Origin: Fasciolopsis buskii
Lineage: Eukaryota; Platyhelminthes; Trematoda; Plagiorchiida; Fasciolidae
Direction: 5' to 3'
Length of the DNA: 64,000 bases
NCBI GenBank assembly: GCA_008360955.1
Contig: LUCM01010011.1
Location: forward strand, 15,745 to 79,744
Positions 1 to 12,600 of this stretch are shown in pieces; position 1 is the first letter of the stretch, and each line of letters starts with the position of its first letter. The notes beneath the pieces are model-generated. The model searched no databases. It saw only the letters and a list, made by a program, of their open reading frames with translations, and was not told where the DNA came from. Both the position numbers and the translations under genes were made by a program.

Positions 1-310
1 TTGCGTATGATGAACACTCGTGCCCCATTTTGGGTTCCTCCCAAGGAATGGAAGAAGCCATGTGGAGGTCAACAGATGACGTGGCAACGTGGGATGAGAA
101 ACTGTACAACGAACTTAGGTAGAGTAGGTGTCTCACGTCCTATTGGTTGTGGTCGGAAAAACCCGAGAACTAGCTGGCTGGAGACATTGAAGGATACGGC
201 AGTGAACCGTGAACAGTGGCGATTGTGCTGTCATCGTTTATCGAATCAGAATGCTTGACAGGCTCTTGCGTTTGTACAGTTGGACTGTGTTCCGTGTGTC
301 GGCTTCAGTA
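1..310 (+). mobile_element. RTE-type LINE, 3' end fragment
   Basis: An open frame of 85 residues running to a stop at 258 is the C-terminal tail of an RTE-type reverse transcriptase ORF. It has a GGQQMTWQRGMR segment and ends VNREQWRLCCHRLSNQNA. The same tail occurs at about 15400-15480 and 10610-10680, which shows it is an interspersed repeat. Homology to the copy at 15.5 kb continues past the stop to about 310. The element is cut by the window edge, so its length is unknown. Confidence 0.75.
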
Positions 311-581
311 GGTGAACGATGCTGATGACACGGTACTTTTTGTGTCGTCTTGTCTTCTGAAAGTTAATATTTCCTTCTTTGATTCTGCTGATGCATCCGA
401 CTCAGTGAAGCCTGCTGTTCTTTTGTGCTGAGTGTTCCTGGAGCATGTGCTGAATGAATTCCTTTTCTCTTTTCCCGTCATGTGCGAACTGCCGAAGTCA
501 ATTTACTTCTGAAAATTGATTTTCCTTATGATTGCCCCGTCTGACCTTCTTTTCCCACCTAAGTACTTCAAATCGTAACAG

Positions 582-644
582 AGATAATCATGTCTTCATG
601 TGGTAGTAGAGATACTGACAATTTGTTGAACAGCCATTACTTGG
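582..644 (+). CDS. RAB3GAP2: RAB3GAP2 exon (weak candidate)
   Basis: A cag acceptor precedes 582 and a strong gtaagt donor follows 644. The frame is open with two lead bases and ends one base into a codon, exactly the phase the 5135 exon needs. It encodes IIMSSCGSRDTDNLLNSHYLG. No family motif can be recognised in so short a piece, so it could be a chance match. Confidence 0.35.
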
Positions 645-3600
645 GTAAGTTGCTGCGTTTTCCTCTCTACCTGAGCCATAGCATAGATACATTTGGTGCG
701 GGTTTTGCACATTCATTTTGTAAATTGTTGCGGGAATGGCTGAGTTTGAAGTGGAACCTTATTTTGTTAGGCTGCTGGGTGAAATCGCTAGGATTTTTTA
801 TTGGGTAGTTGTATCTCAGTGGCCATATGTTGGATGAAATTTCATGGTTTGCGAAAATCTCGACTGTTGTTTACCAGCCTCAGACATCTGTGGCGTCGAT
901 TACCATCAGATGATCGATCGGGATTTGAGTATGTACAGTAGCAGTTAGATCAATGTCACTGTACTGCTAGATGATTGTAGAAGGCAGAAGGAAGATGTGT
1001 GAATATTTTTGATATTTGAATGTCGTTGTTTTGGTAGTCCCAGTGTAGTATTTGTTAAATATTTTTACAGGTATTGAATGTGGATAGACCAGGGTGGTTG
1101 ACCGTGTTTTGTGTGCCCAATGAACGTCTTCCTCGTTGTACGCTGTTCTCCGAATCAAACTGTAGCTCAAAAGCGAGCAGGGGTAGTCAGTGCATGACCT
1201 GGCTTAAGGGTATGAAAAACTCAATGGTTAGGCCAGCGGATATAGATCCAATCTGACTGCCGGTTTGGATCCACGAGATCACTCAATACGATGCTTTGAG
1301 AGTCTATACAATGTGGCTGATTGCCGCAGTCAGTGGCGTTTTTGTATTAGGAATATTTCTGCTTCTGTGTAATCTCTCTTTTCATGATTTTATGATTTTT
1401 CCATTGTTGTTTAGTGCTGCGAAGCAGCAACCATAAACCAAACACGTTTGTACAAGGTTGATGGTTACGCAAATCGAATTTAGCTGAGAACTAGCTTTAT
1501 TGTTGGGAGGACGGAGTCAAACTATGCCCATTTCACCGCATTTAATGTGACAAATTATTCCTCTGTATATTGTATGCATCTTCAGCCACTGAAAATCGAA
1601 CCTGGTACCAGCTATTCGAAAGACCGTATCCATGACGACAACTTAAAAAAACCAAAAGGAGGCGGAAAGCTTCATCGCTGCGTGTGTTCTATTAGTCTGA
1701 GAGAAAAGGGTTCGCAACGTGTTTGAGACAGTACTGATCTATCTGATCTATCTTTTGAGACAAAAGGGGCACAGTTTTTATCCAAAATTGCTAGAATGTG
1801 GGATAGTGTCACCAATTGAGTAGTTTTAATTAACTTTTGCCTTTTACTATCCCAACCTGTGTGGGAGAATTGTAGCTCGTCGGAATACCCTGGAGGACCG
1901 GACAGATTGTTGAAACGGCATGTGTGGATAAATAAATGGAGTGCATCTACAACATGACAAATTATTATCAGGTCTTCACGAATAATCCCACAATCCACTG
2001 AAAAAAAGCACAACGTGACGAGGAGCTCACTTCCAGTTACTCAGAATCATGACAGTACATAAAAGTATATATGATTGACATTAGATGGGCGGGCTAGCGA
2101 TAGTTACAGTTATGATGGCCAAAAGCTGTCTTGCCTTGGCTGTGTGTGTATTTGCATGTGTGAATGCGTATACATGAAACGGATGGTAATTAAAGTTGTC
2201 AGGTGAGACGATGCACTTCACACGCATGACTCAAATCTGTAAGAGATTCGAGAGATTTTTAGGGTGGGCCAGGGAAGCTCTATTGTTTTCACGAGCTGTT
2301 TTTGTACGCACAACGGAAGGTCGGAGAGACAAGTGCTTACAATCTCAGCTGTAGATAAGACCCAAGATTTCACCAATCCTAATAACCCATTTCGAACCTT
2401 GTAGATTATTCTGAACGCTTCATCCACAAATGGTTGAAACCAACCAAACAATAATTTTGGTCGCCTCACTGTTTAACCTAGTCGGGTGGTATTCAGGAAC
2501 CCGTTCGGATAAAGGTCTGGCCAATGTGCGGTGGCCCACAGCAACATGCAAATAAGTATACACTGAATGTTGCTTTAGAATCCGGCATGAATCAGACGTG
2601 TATAAACAGTTGGTATTGATATAATCAAAATGTGCACATTCACTACACGGAACGTCTCGACAACAGATCCGGGTAATCTATGATTAATTATGTCCGCAGA
2701 AAAGTCCCGTTTGAGAGGCCTTCTCTTCTACCGTTTTTTTACTAATTCGTTCTTTAAACTGTTCGTTTATTTTATCATTGGAGCTGTCAGAATAGTCGTT
2801 TTACCCTAACATGTCTCTATTCTTTTATGCTCCATCGACTAAGTAACGAATTAGATTTCGTTTTACTTTAAGTAGTACGAAACGTTTGGAGCGAATATAC
2901 TGCTCGTTCAGAATAGCCTTCTTGTGCGCAGGGAATTGTGTGGAGCCATCAATTTAGCGATTTAGGCGAACATTTTAGTATGCTCTTCCGTTATTTGCCT
3001 CCCTTTCAAGTGTGATTTAAACATCCCCTCTGGGGTGGGTTGAGTGGGCGCAGTATGTGCAACATTGGCTGTTTCGTCTACCATGCAAATCATGTTGTCA
3101 ACATAACGTTTATAAAGCGCGAACTGTTGGATCAGTAGCTGTAGTTCGATATTTCCGGATTTCGCTCTAAAGACGTCGGTGAATAAGGGTCCCAGGGGCG
3201 ATCACATTGCTACCTCATCTTTCGAACGACAAATCTCTTCGTCTGATTTCAGTTGGAAGTTGTATGTGCACGTAACATGAAACTGCCTTAGTTCATGCGT
3301 GGGAACATTGTGTCATTATCAGATGGGCGTCTACACGAAAAAAATGGGATGAGGCGATGGCCGGCGGTGGCCAGATGGATAAGGTCGTGGCGCTTGGACG
3401 TGAAGGTCGCGGGTTCGAATCCACCCACCGCCGGTCAACTTCCCCACTCGGCAGCCCTCTGCTGGACTCGGCCCCCTTCCTGAAGATTGATGTACATTGT
3501 TTCTTCATTAATAAAGGAAGTAAAGGATAAAAGGTAAACGAAAAGATAAAAAGGATTGTTTTGTACGTGGAGTTATGAGAGGGAATTATTCTAAATTTCG

Positions 3601-6600
3601 AGGCTGACGGCAAACGCACCGAATCCTGGATGCCAAAGCCACCTTCATCTAGTTTCTGCTCAATAATTGGATACAACAACTATTTAGCTAGGGGCTATTG
3701 TCAACTAAGATGAGGCACTTGATTTTTTGACCGACGAATGTTACTGCAACCATACGATAAACTCTGGTGTTTTGTGATAGATCTATGACTAACCTTATGC
3801 TAAATTACTTTTCCAGCCAATGTCAAATTGTATTAAACTGAAGCTAAACTACGAAACTTCTTTTTTCTTTCTAGGCTGTCGTTCTTTGTTTTAGTTCTCT
3901 GTCTCCCCTATGTTCGTGATTCTTCTCAAATGTGCTCGATATACAGGGGATGCACCGTTGTTGGGTATGCGTTTTTCCAGTAGTTCCACTTTCCGTTTTT
4001 TAGGAATGTCTAGTACATCTTGCCAACCGGTCTTTCAAATGTTTTGATGTAACGGGCTCCTCAAACTGCTGGTAGCCTATTTCGCCTTCACAGGATCAGT
4101 TGCTTCTCATCGCATCACAACGCACTTTCTTTTTATGATTTTCGCAATACTTTTGCGTTCCGTTCCATCCTATTGTGCCATTGATCTCCTGATGTCTTCT
4201 ACACCGGATTTATGACTTGCTCTTTGAATCTCAACTCACCAAGTTCCCTAACATTTTGTCCGCAATCAGTGTATGTGCTGTGAATAACATTATTAATGAT
4301 AATGTCACTACTTTTATTAGTACTACTATTGCTACCACTGGTAGTGCTTTAATATCTTTCTGCTTGTACATTGTATGTAATGCTTGCAAGCAAGCGAAAA
4401 CAGTAGCAACTTACAAGTGAAAAGAGTTTAGCATTTCGGGTGAAACGCTGTCACAGTTCATTAAGATGCGAGGCAGTGGCACAACCGAATTCCTATGCGC
4501 ATGTACCATTCATCCACTTATCGCCACCCAACATCGAAAAGCATGTTTGATATAATCACATAAGGTGTTGGCCTCCCAATGACGTTACTGATATCGATTC
4601 ACGCCTACCGTTGGATCCTGTAGTGGAAATCAATTTACAGGCATGGAAGGTTATCTGTCCTCGGTCATCTCTTGCTTTTCTAGATTCTTTAGTTAACTTC
4701 TTTTTGTACATTGAGCGGCAAAAGTATAATCTTTCGGGAATCAGATCGCACGCAATGATGGGCTGCCGCATCGGGAAATGGGGAAATTCATATCTGACCT
4801 CCGGACTAGGGTTTGTTATCACCGATGCCCATAAATTATCTCTTGTAAATGATCGATTTATTTTTATCCTGTCGTATTTTATTCGCATTCAGCCATTGCC
4901 TGACTACTACTCATGTAACTTCGAGCACATGAAACACAATTAATGAGATTATCATTTTATAAAATTTCGAAAATTTGGATCGTGTCAGCATAGCACTTGT
5001 TGTCTAAAATAAGCTATGCCCAATGAGCTGTACATTCTTTTCTAGTCTTGTTGCGTTGTATTTTCTTTTTAACTTGCTTGTTCCTATGTAACCTTCGGTT
5101 TCTGTTTCATCAATTTCCTATTGCCGTTTTGTAGGTGCTGTCGTTTTCACTCCGTATTTGCTGACGAAGCAGTCATACAGAGACTTGATAGAATTGATTT
5201 CACCTAGCGTGCTCGATCCTACTATATTAGTGGTAAGTACAGATTTTGACACATGCTGCTTAGACACGAGTATTAAATTTGGTAACTGCGGGAGGGCGTG
5301 AACCGATGAATCTTGTGCCTCCTACCGGATTGCCGTGACCGACAGACTTGAACTGAAGATCCAACATCGTGCTCGTTGATTCTTAGAGAAAAACCCTGGT
5401 TTGAATAACCGAGTTGAAGAGCTCCCTGTTGTAGATGCTGAACAGAGTAGAACTGGAAGCTATTTGGGAGACTTTCGGGTCACTCGTAAGTGATCGGGCA
5501 CAAATCGGATGGCCAACTGTAGTTGGGATGAGGGTAAGTTCGATGAGTCAAGCAACCACAATGCCCGAAGTTGTGATGGGTTACCTCTTGGTCAGAGTAC
5601 TTTGTCTTGGTATGTTTCTTTAGCCTATAGGCTGGACTCGAAAATGGTCTGTGATTCGCCAATGAATGGGGCTATCGTCCCTTGGTCCGATCCACATAAT
5701 CGATCAGCTTATTGGAACAGCTGAGACGATAATGATCACGACAGACGTGCCGGAGAGGAATGGGCCTGCTGAAGCATAACAAGAGTCGCTGCTTGTTGGG
5801 AAATGTTTCACTTCAACATGGACCTAGGAAGAGACTTTTACACACAAATGTGAATGTGCGTGATGGACAGAGCAGTTGCGTGAGACAAGACGAACTAGGG
5901 AATGTGAAATGGTGTGGTAGAACATAGAACTGTGCAGTGATTTGATCGGTGGATAACCAGTCACTGTCAATACGGTGAACTGCATGATCGGGAGATTAGT
6001 AAGTAATGCTGTTTTGTAGCTGTCTAGACAAGAAAAATGAGTACTTCACCAAGCTCCGTGAGTGACCGGTAAATGTTGTGAGATTAGTAATAATATTGTG
6101 GCACGTGAGAGCATGATGGGTTCAGCACGGAAACGCAGAATTTCATGAAATTGTTCAATGCATCCGGACATTAGGGAATCCCTAGGATATCAGGTGGAAT
6201 CAACTTATCCACTGCCAGGAGATAATTAACGAAAACACAAGCACGTAGAAACTACGTTTTAAAATCTGGTTATGGTGTCTTCAGTTGGTCGCCTTGTTTC
6301 TAGCTGAATCCAACCCCGCTTAATCAAGCAATAGTGATCAAAACGCCTCTAGCCGGTCCACCAGAGTGCCCCTTATTTTCAACCTCAGCGAGAATCGAAT
6401 CCATGCGTGGACGTTATCACACTTTTATACTGTGTGCTCTACTTGCTGTGCGGTGTTTGGATATTTCACCTAGAGATCAGTGATTGCCCGCCAGAATTGT
6501 GCAAGCACATAGCGTCCACCACAATAAACTTTTGGCAATGTCCGAACGCCACTCACTCTGGCCTCGTAGCTCAGCTGGTAGATCGCATGCGGTACAAATG

Positions 6601-9600
6601 CGTGGGTTTCGCCTCTGCATGGGTTCTAATACTGCCGAGATCGAAGACATTACACAAGTGGATCAATTCTACATTTGATAAGATCTACCAGTGGTCATGT
6701 TTTTCTTTCTTTCTAAGTCTTTGTTATGGTTGCACATCCCTCCTAGTTAGAACATTCCGCCAATACTGAACTGTTTGTACGGAATAGGGTTTTAAGAGTA
6801 GCATTAATCTTGTCGTTGGAAGGTGTACGGTTTTTCGCACTTTGTATACCAATAGAGTACTCATTTGTGAAACGTACTCTCGAAAATTGGCAGTAGTGAG
6901 GTAAATTAACAGTGTATCACCCCCAAGGTTCGAGGTTTGAATCACAACTTCATCGGTCACTTCGGTGGTGGCCGGCGATTCGCTTTTGCCCTGCTCGGTA
7001 CCGTGCCTGATTCATTGAAACCTACGACTACGCTTCATGGTCATGGCTACTGATCAACCCACTTCAGTGGGTGGGAGAGACTTTAGGGCATTCTTCTTCG
7101 CATGAAGCGTGCAGTTAAAAGGGACAGCGGTCGTTATCTCTAAATGAATTCACTATTTTGATTCTGAAGCGGATTTAGCGAATACAACCCCGTTACAAAG
7201 AGCGAATGTATCTGGTTATTGTTGGCCTTTTTCTCTTTAGAAGAAAAAGGATGAAGCACTGTATTTAAATGTACCATCTCTTCTGGGTTTCAATGTCTAC
7301 TTAAAATGATTTCTCTCCCACATACACACGAGCTCTACGTTTTTATTCCCCCGCACTGCTTTACTATTTATTTCGTTCTCGAAATACCTAATCCCACTTT
7401 TCAGTACGCGTTGACCTGTCACATTTTGCATCGAGATTGTTCTCGACATATCACGAGTTTGATTCGTCGAGTGCATCAGCTGTACGCCTTTTTGTTGCTG
7501 CGGTTTTGCGAATCGGAGATGACCTGTTCACGGAGCGCCCAGCGCAATAGCTCAAGTCTAACTGAGAAAAGTCTAAACACCACGCAGCAGTCGGATGAGT
7601 CGATTGCAGCACACAATTCTTTCCGGCTTCTGTGGGACAAGCTGCACGATTTTGTTTTGACAAGCTCACAACTTTCTTCCGCCTATCTTCTCAGCTTGGT
7701 ATTCCGATCCCTGTTGTATCAGGCGTGGGAATCGGTTGATCGGAATAAGAGTCTTGCTGCTGCTTGGAAAGCATGTGCTGAAGTAAGTTCATCTATGGTG
7801 GTTGATTTCATTTTTTCAACCTACACTCACTCTACTCGTTTAATAGGTTACTTACTCATTATTATCATCTCTCTCGTCATCGCCGTCTTTGTTGCCCGTT
7901 GTATGCGGCAATATTTCTGATAGTTTTGTTAATTTCCCAGTTGCTCTCTTACACAGATAGAGTTGACCTTGAGAGGCTCTCATGCTTTCAAAGATGCGAA
8001 GTTAAAAGTACCCACCTCAGATTTGTCTTTGTTCGCTGTTCAGTAGTCAGTGTGATTTGACCTTGTTCTCGTTTATCTTCGAATTTTGACTCCATCGCTA
8101 ATTCTGTGCCATCTTTTCCAAAAGGACCAAAGTGATGCGGCTGGTTGCGCTCATGGAGATTTTCTCGGAGTTAACAAATCGGATAACCTAACCGAGCCAC
8201 TTCGACCCTGTGGCCCCTTACCAAGTTCCCTTCCGCCAACGGATGACATTCAGTCTGTCGCACTGGAACCGGTTGGGCGTCAATCGGCGGATCCGCTGGT
8301 CCCGTTGTCCACACTAACCGTCTTGATCGAACAATGGCATGACACATGCGCTCGAATGGAGGATTTGTTCACTTTAGGATTGTTGGTCCAATTGCCTCTC
8401 CGTGAATACCCCAATGGAGAACGCGAACAAGATGTAGTGAAGGAGCCGCAGGTGTTTCCAATCACATTGAGGCGCGCTCTCACTTGTGGCCGTGGTAAAT
8501 TCAAGATGTTGCCTTCCTTTTTTCTCTTGAACATCACTATCAGTGCTTCAAATAGTGAATAGGGCATTCCTTGGGCTTGTTCATCACACCCCAATAATTA
8601 CGACACCAAGATAATTCAATGAACTTCGGCCATGCCTGGAGTATCAATAGGTGGGCGCAGTGACGAAATAGCCTCTTGGTCTTTCAAATTAATGATTAGT
8701 TTGAAGCTAGTAATCCAATCGGGGAAAAATGAATAGAAGAATAAGTGGTCCGAATAGATGGGCCTCCACTCGGTCATCCCCACGCAAGTTCGCTATGGCC
8801 AAATGCTTTGGTTGGAAGCGCTAATCGTTTTCCTGATTATCGGCTGGACCTTCGAGCCGTTTCTGGCCACCATCTCCCACGACATACACGGTGGTCGCGC
8901 AGACTAATCAGGACCGCGCTGCCCACTGCATGGAGTGGGATGGGTAGTGGTAAGCATGGTACAGGCCGGTTAGTAGGCATGTTTAGCGATGCCAATGGGT
9001 TTTCTGACATTTGATGCCTTCTGCGTCAGTGAAACACAAGTTCGGGATTCGGATAACATTATTTAACTAACTACACATCATATCTCATCAAGGTATTTCC
9101 TGCGCACCTTGGGAAATGAAGTAGCTCGTACTGCCGATTATTGTGGTGGTATGAATGGTTCTAATTGACAAAAGTTAAATTGCTTTTCTAGATTAGATTT
9201 CGGTGAATAGTTTTCAGGGGTCTGCTAGCGTACGAAGGGATAGTTGTGTTAAGTGCGCCTTGTTTTTAATGGCGGCCTACGTTCCGTCAGACTGTAGTGC
9301 CAACACGTACAAAAATGAGTTCTCTGGCGGATGGGCTCGTCAGTCTTGTTCGGAGAACCAAAAGCTCTGAACCTGCAGGGCTATTTGGGGATTTTAATGC
9401 ACAAATCAGAAGTTTGTTTAGGTGGTCGTTGCGCTTTTCTCGCTTAGCTTACGGGTACCGAGATAGGTTGTCCTAATTATATGCAGATAATCTTTTATCC
9501 TTAGCGAATATTAATTTCTGACGGTTCATGTTACACGGCGGCATGATCCTCTAACTCCGCGGGTAGTCAGATCCAGATTGACCATGTGGCAGCAAGCTAC

Positions 9601-12600
9601 TGTTGACACAGTTCTATTCAAGGCTGTAAATCGTACTGGTCCGGGTACGTAGAATCGGACGATGCTCTAGTTTCCGCTTCAGCTCAATGGCCATCGGTTC
9701 AGCTGTTCCAAACAATTATGAGCGGAAACTAGCAGACGAGTTAAGAGACCCAACGTGCAGCACCATTGATAAACAGTGGAATCAAGTCAAACAAGTGGTG
9801 TGGATCTAAGATTGTAGGTTTCGCCTGCAACCCTAAATCCGATATCCATTGAAGGCACCAGACTTCTCAACAGTCACCAAATCTAAAGGAGTGAAAACAT
9901 CAGTTACCGAACCGTGAAGAAAGTTTGATAATGTACGCCGATATCTACAGTCTTCAGAGTTAACAATTCTTAAGAAAGACCGTGAGAACGATGGCTTAAT
10001 GTAGCATAAGAGGTGGACGTAAGCAGCTGCTTCAGGCAACAGCACAAAAACCGTTTAAGCTTATGAGCTACACGGATGGGCGGCGAATTTCGGCTGGTGA
10101 ATTGGTAATCGATAGAAATGGAACTCAGTCATGAGAGACAGCAGAGGCCCGACTGTTGACTAAACACTCCAAGGAACAGTTTGACTGGCCGCGCACTAAT
10201 TTAGTCACTACGACATCAGCTGCAAATCTTTGAGATGTCACGTGATCCCCCAACGGAAATTGAAGCAGAATAGAAAATCCTACTCTTGAAGAAGTAAAGA
10301 GCTGCCGGTCCCGACAAACTTCCCTCAGTTCTTTTCAAACTGATTAGAGAGAGCCTGATAAAAACATTTTCCTCCTTGCTGTGTGACATTTGATATGAGA
10401 AATGCATTCCGTTACCATGTGGCGAGTCACTGATTGTACCTGTCTTTGAGAGTGGCGTCCACACTGACTAACAATCACCGTGGTGTCAGTTTATTTCCGA
10501 TAGCGACCAAGGTTTTACGCTGAACCGTTTGACACCGGACCGCGAACAGCAGGCTGCATTTCGCCCAGGTCGGAGTAGCATCGGCTGAATTTTCACTTTT
10601 CACCAGTTACTTGAAACGAACCACTAAAGGATATGGCGACGAACTGTAAACAGTGGCGACCTTATTGTGTTGTCCAAAATCGCAGTATTTTCTTCCCTCA
10701 CCTCTGCAGGTTGACTTTCTGTGAACCTTGAATGTTCATCTGAGTTTTCATCTGGTGAGGAAGACCGATTAGTTGACAAGAGGAGAGAAGCGGAGTTATT
10801 AGTTTTGATGTGGTGCTCGATCTACGTAACGTGTAACTTTGCTGTGGGTTTCGATCCAGTGCGCAATAATGCACCCATGCACCTTTGAGTAATTGCATTT
10901 CTCCTTATGCATGTTATCAAATGTACACTTGCATGCGACTTGCTGTGCTATGATTCAATGCTACCTGCTCATCTTTCGAAAAACCGGATTCAAGTTGCTT
11001 ATGATTCACTTATAAACAGTTGTTTTTTAGCAGCAAGATAGCCTATGCTGAGATTTTAAAAGGGGATTGGAATTTCTTTTGCATTCGGCAAACGGTTTTA
11101 TTCCTATGTCGGTCTTACCCTTACATTGGGAAAGATATCGCAATCAGCTGCAAACGTGACCATCTAGCGCGAGCTGCGGTATACGGATTTTTTTTTTTTG
11201 GGGGGGGGCTGTGGAGATTCGAATTGATTTTTACAGCAGGCCTGTCAGTCCATTATGGCCGATATTATCCGCTCTTCATGGTGTGGCTTTCGTTTGCATG
11301 GATTATTCTACACTGGTGGGATGCTTGTTTCAGTCTGGGACTGATAGGACGAGGAAATGTCTGCGTTTTTCCTGTTTGCCGTGTAGTAATCATATGTTTG
11401 TGGTCGATTTTGCTATTAATCTTCTGGTTGTAGTGTCATTTTGTACTAGTCCCACTAACCTGATTAGATTTACGGAATTTCTGTCTGGAAAATGTGAATC
11501 ATCTCGATTACCTTCCAGAACTCAGGTAGCCACCTTATAACTTTTTCAGGTTGTCATGATTTATTTCTTCTATTGTATTGATTTAACAACTATAGCCCCT
11601 GTTGGAATGAACAAACCGAGCACAGCTGTTTTCGCGACTCACACGGGTGGGTTTCCAAGTCACTCCATTGAATCCGACAATTCACACGTGCTATTCTCCT
11701 TTGTCGTTTGGGTGTCATAAGTATGTCTATTCTAATCTAGGTCAGTCCTGCTAAGCTCCCTTTAGTGTTTGAATTGATTCAATTCTTTTATCATCATTTC
11801 CAACTAGAAAGTGTTTGGCAAAGTTTTTTCTTTAGATCACTGTGCTATACTCTTCAGGCATCGTCAATGGAAGTACGAAAGACTTCGGGATTACAAGGTA
11901 ATGTTTTCCTGCTGTCACTTGTTATTGTCATTACCGACTATCGGTGATCATTTAACTGACTACATTGCTTCCTTTCTTTTCATCTCCTTTCGTGTTCTAC
12001 CGATCAGCTTGCTTAACAGAACTTTTTGCGTCTTGGCTTGTGCATTGGCATATTCAACCTGATGAACTGATCAGTTTCTATCAAAATATATGCCCATCTA
12101 CTGAGTCCAGTACAGCCCCGTCCGAATGCACTGAACTGGCGTTACCTAAATCGTCTGATTTGGTAACAGGTGAGTTTCAAACGCAAGCTTGACAGCTCTG
12201 TATCTATTTAGTGGATAGCATTTCCTCAGATAATAGGCCAACCTGACTTCGTTCTTCAGCCAACCCACAGTAAAGCCAGAATGCAAATTCTCTTCGGTTT
12301 TGGCTTTGTTTTTGTGAGCTTGCTTTCCTCAAACGATTGGATATTCGTAGACTCTTTTGTATTGTGTAACCACTTCGATACATTGTTGATGTAGGGGAGC
12401 ATTACTTCCTTGTTGGATTTTGCTGGTTAATTTGTCTCCTTGCTCATCCCGTTTACAGTTCTTCTTATAAGGTTTCTTGGGTAGTCTTTTCGTTAAAATA
12501 TCTTGAAAAGGTAAAATTAGGGTAGAGCGGATGACCAAGAATTAACGGTGGAGGATGAGAGCTGATGCCTCTAACATCGCACAGTTCTACGGCCTACCCA

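Noticed and set aside
1672..2013. 113-residue minus-strand ORF
   Set aside because: No motif, no splice context and no repeat match seen; probably chance.
3293..3679. 128-residue minus-strand ORF
   Set aside because: It runs across the antisense of the tRNA-derived SINE and is a by-product of that repeat.
6560..6642. Functional tRNA gene
   Set aside because: The anticodon loop is 9 bases and the B box is degenerate; kept only as a pseudo-tRNA/SINE.
11860..11899. 40-base piece between ag and gt with coding look (HRQWKYERLRDYK)
   Set aside because: Its length breaks the phase between the exons ending at 8494 and starting at 12008, which join perfectly without it.
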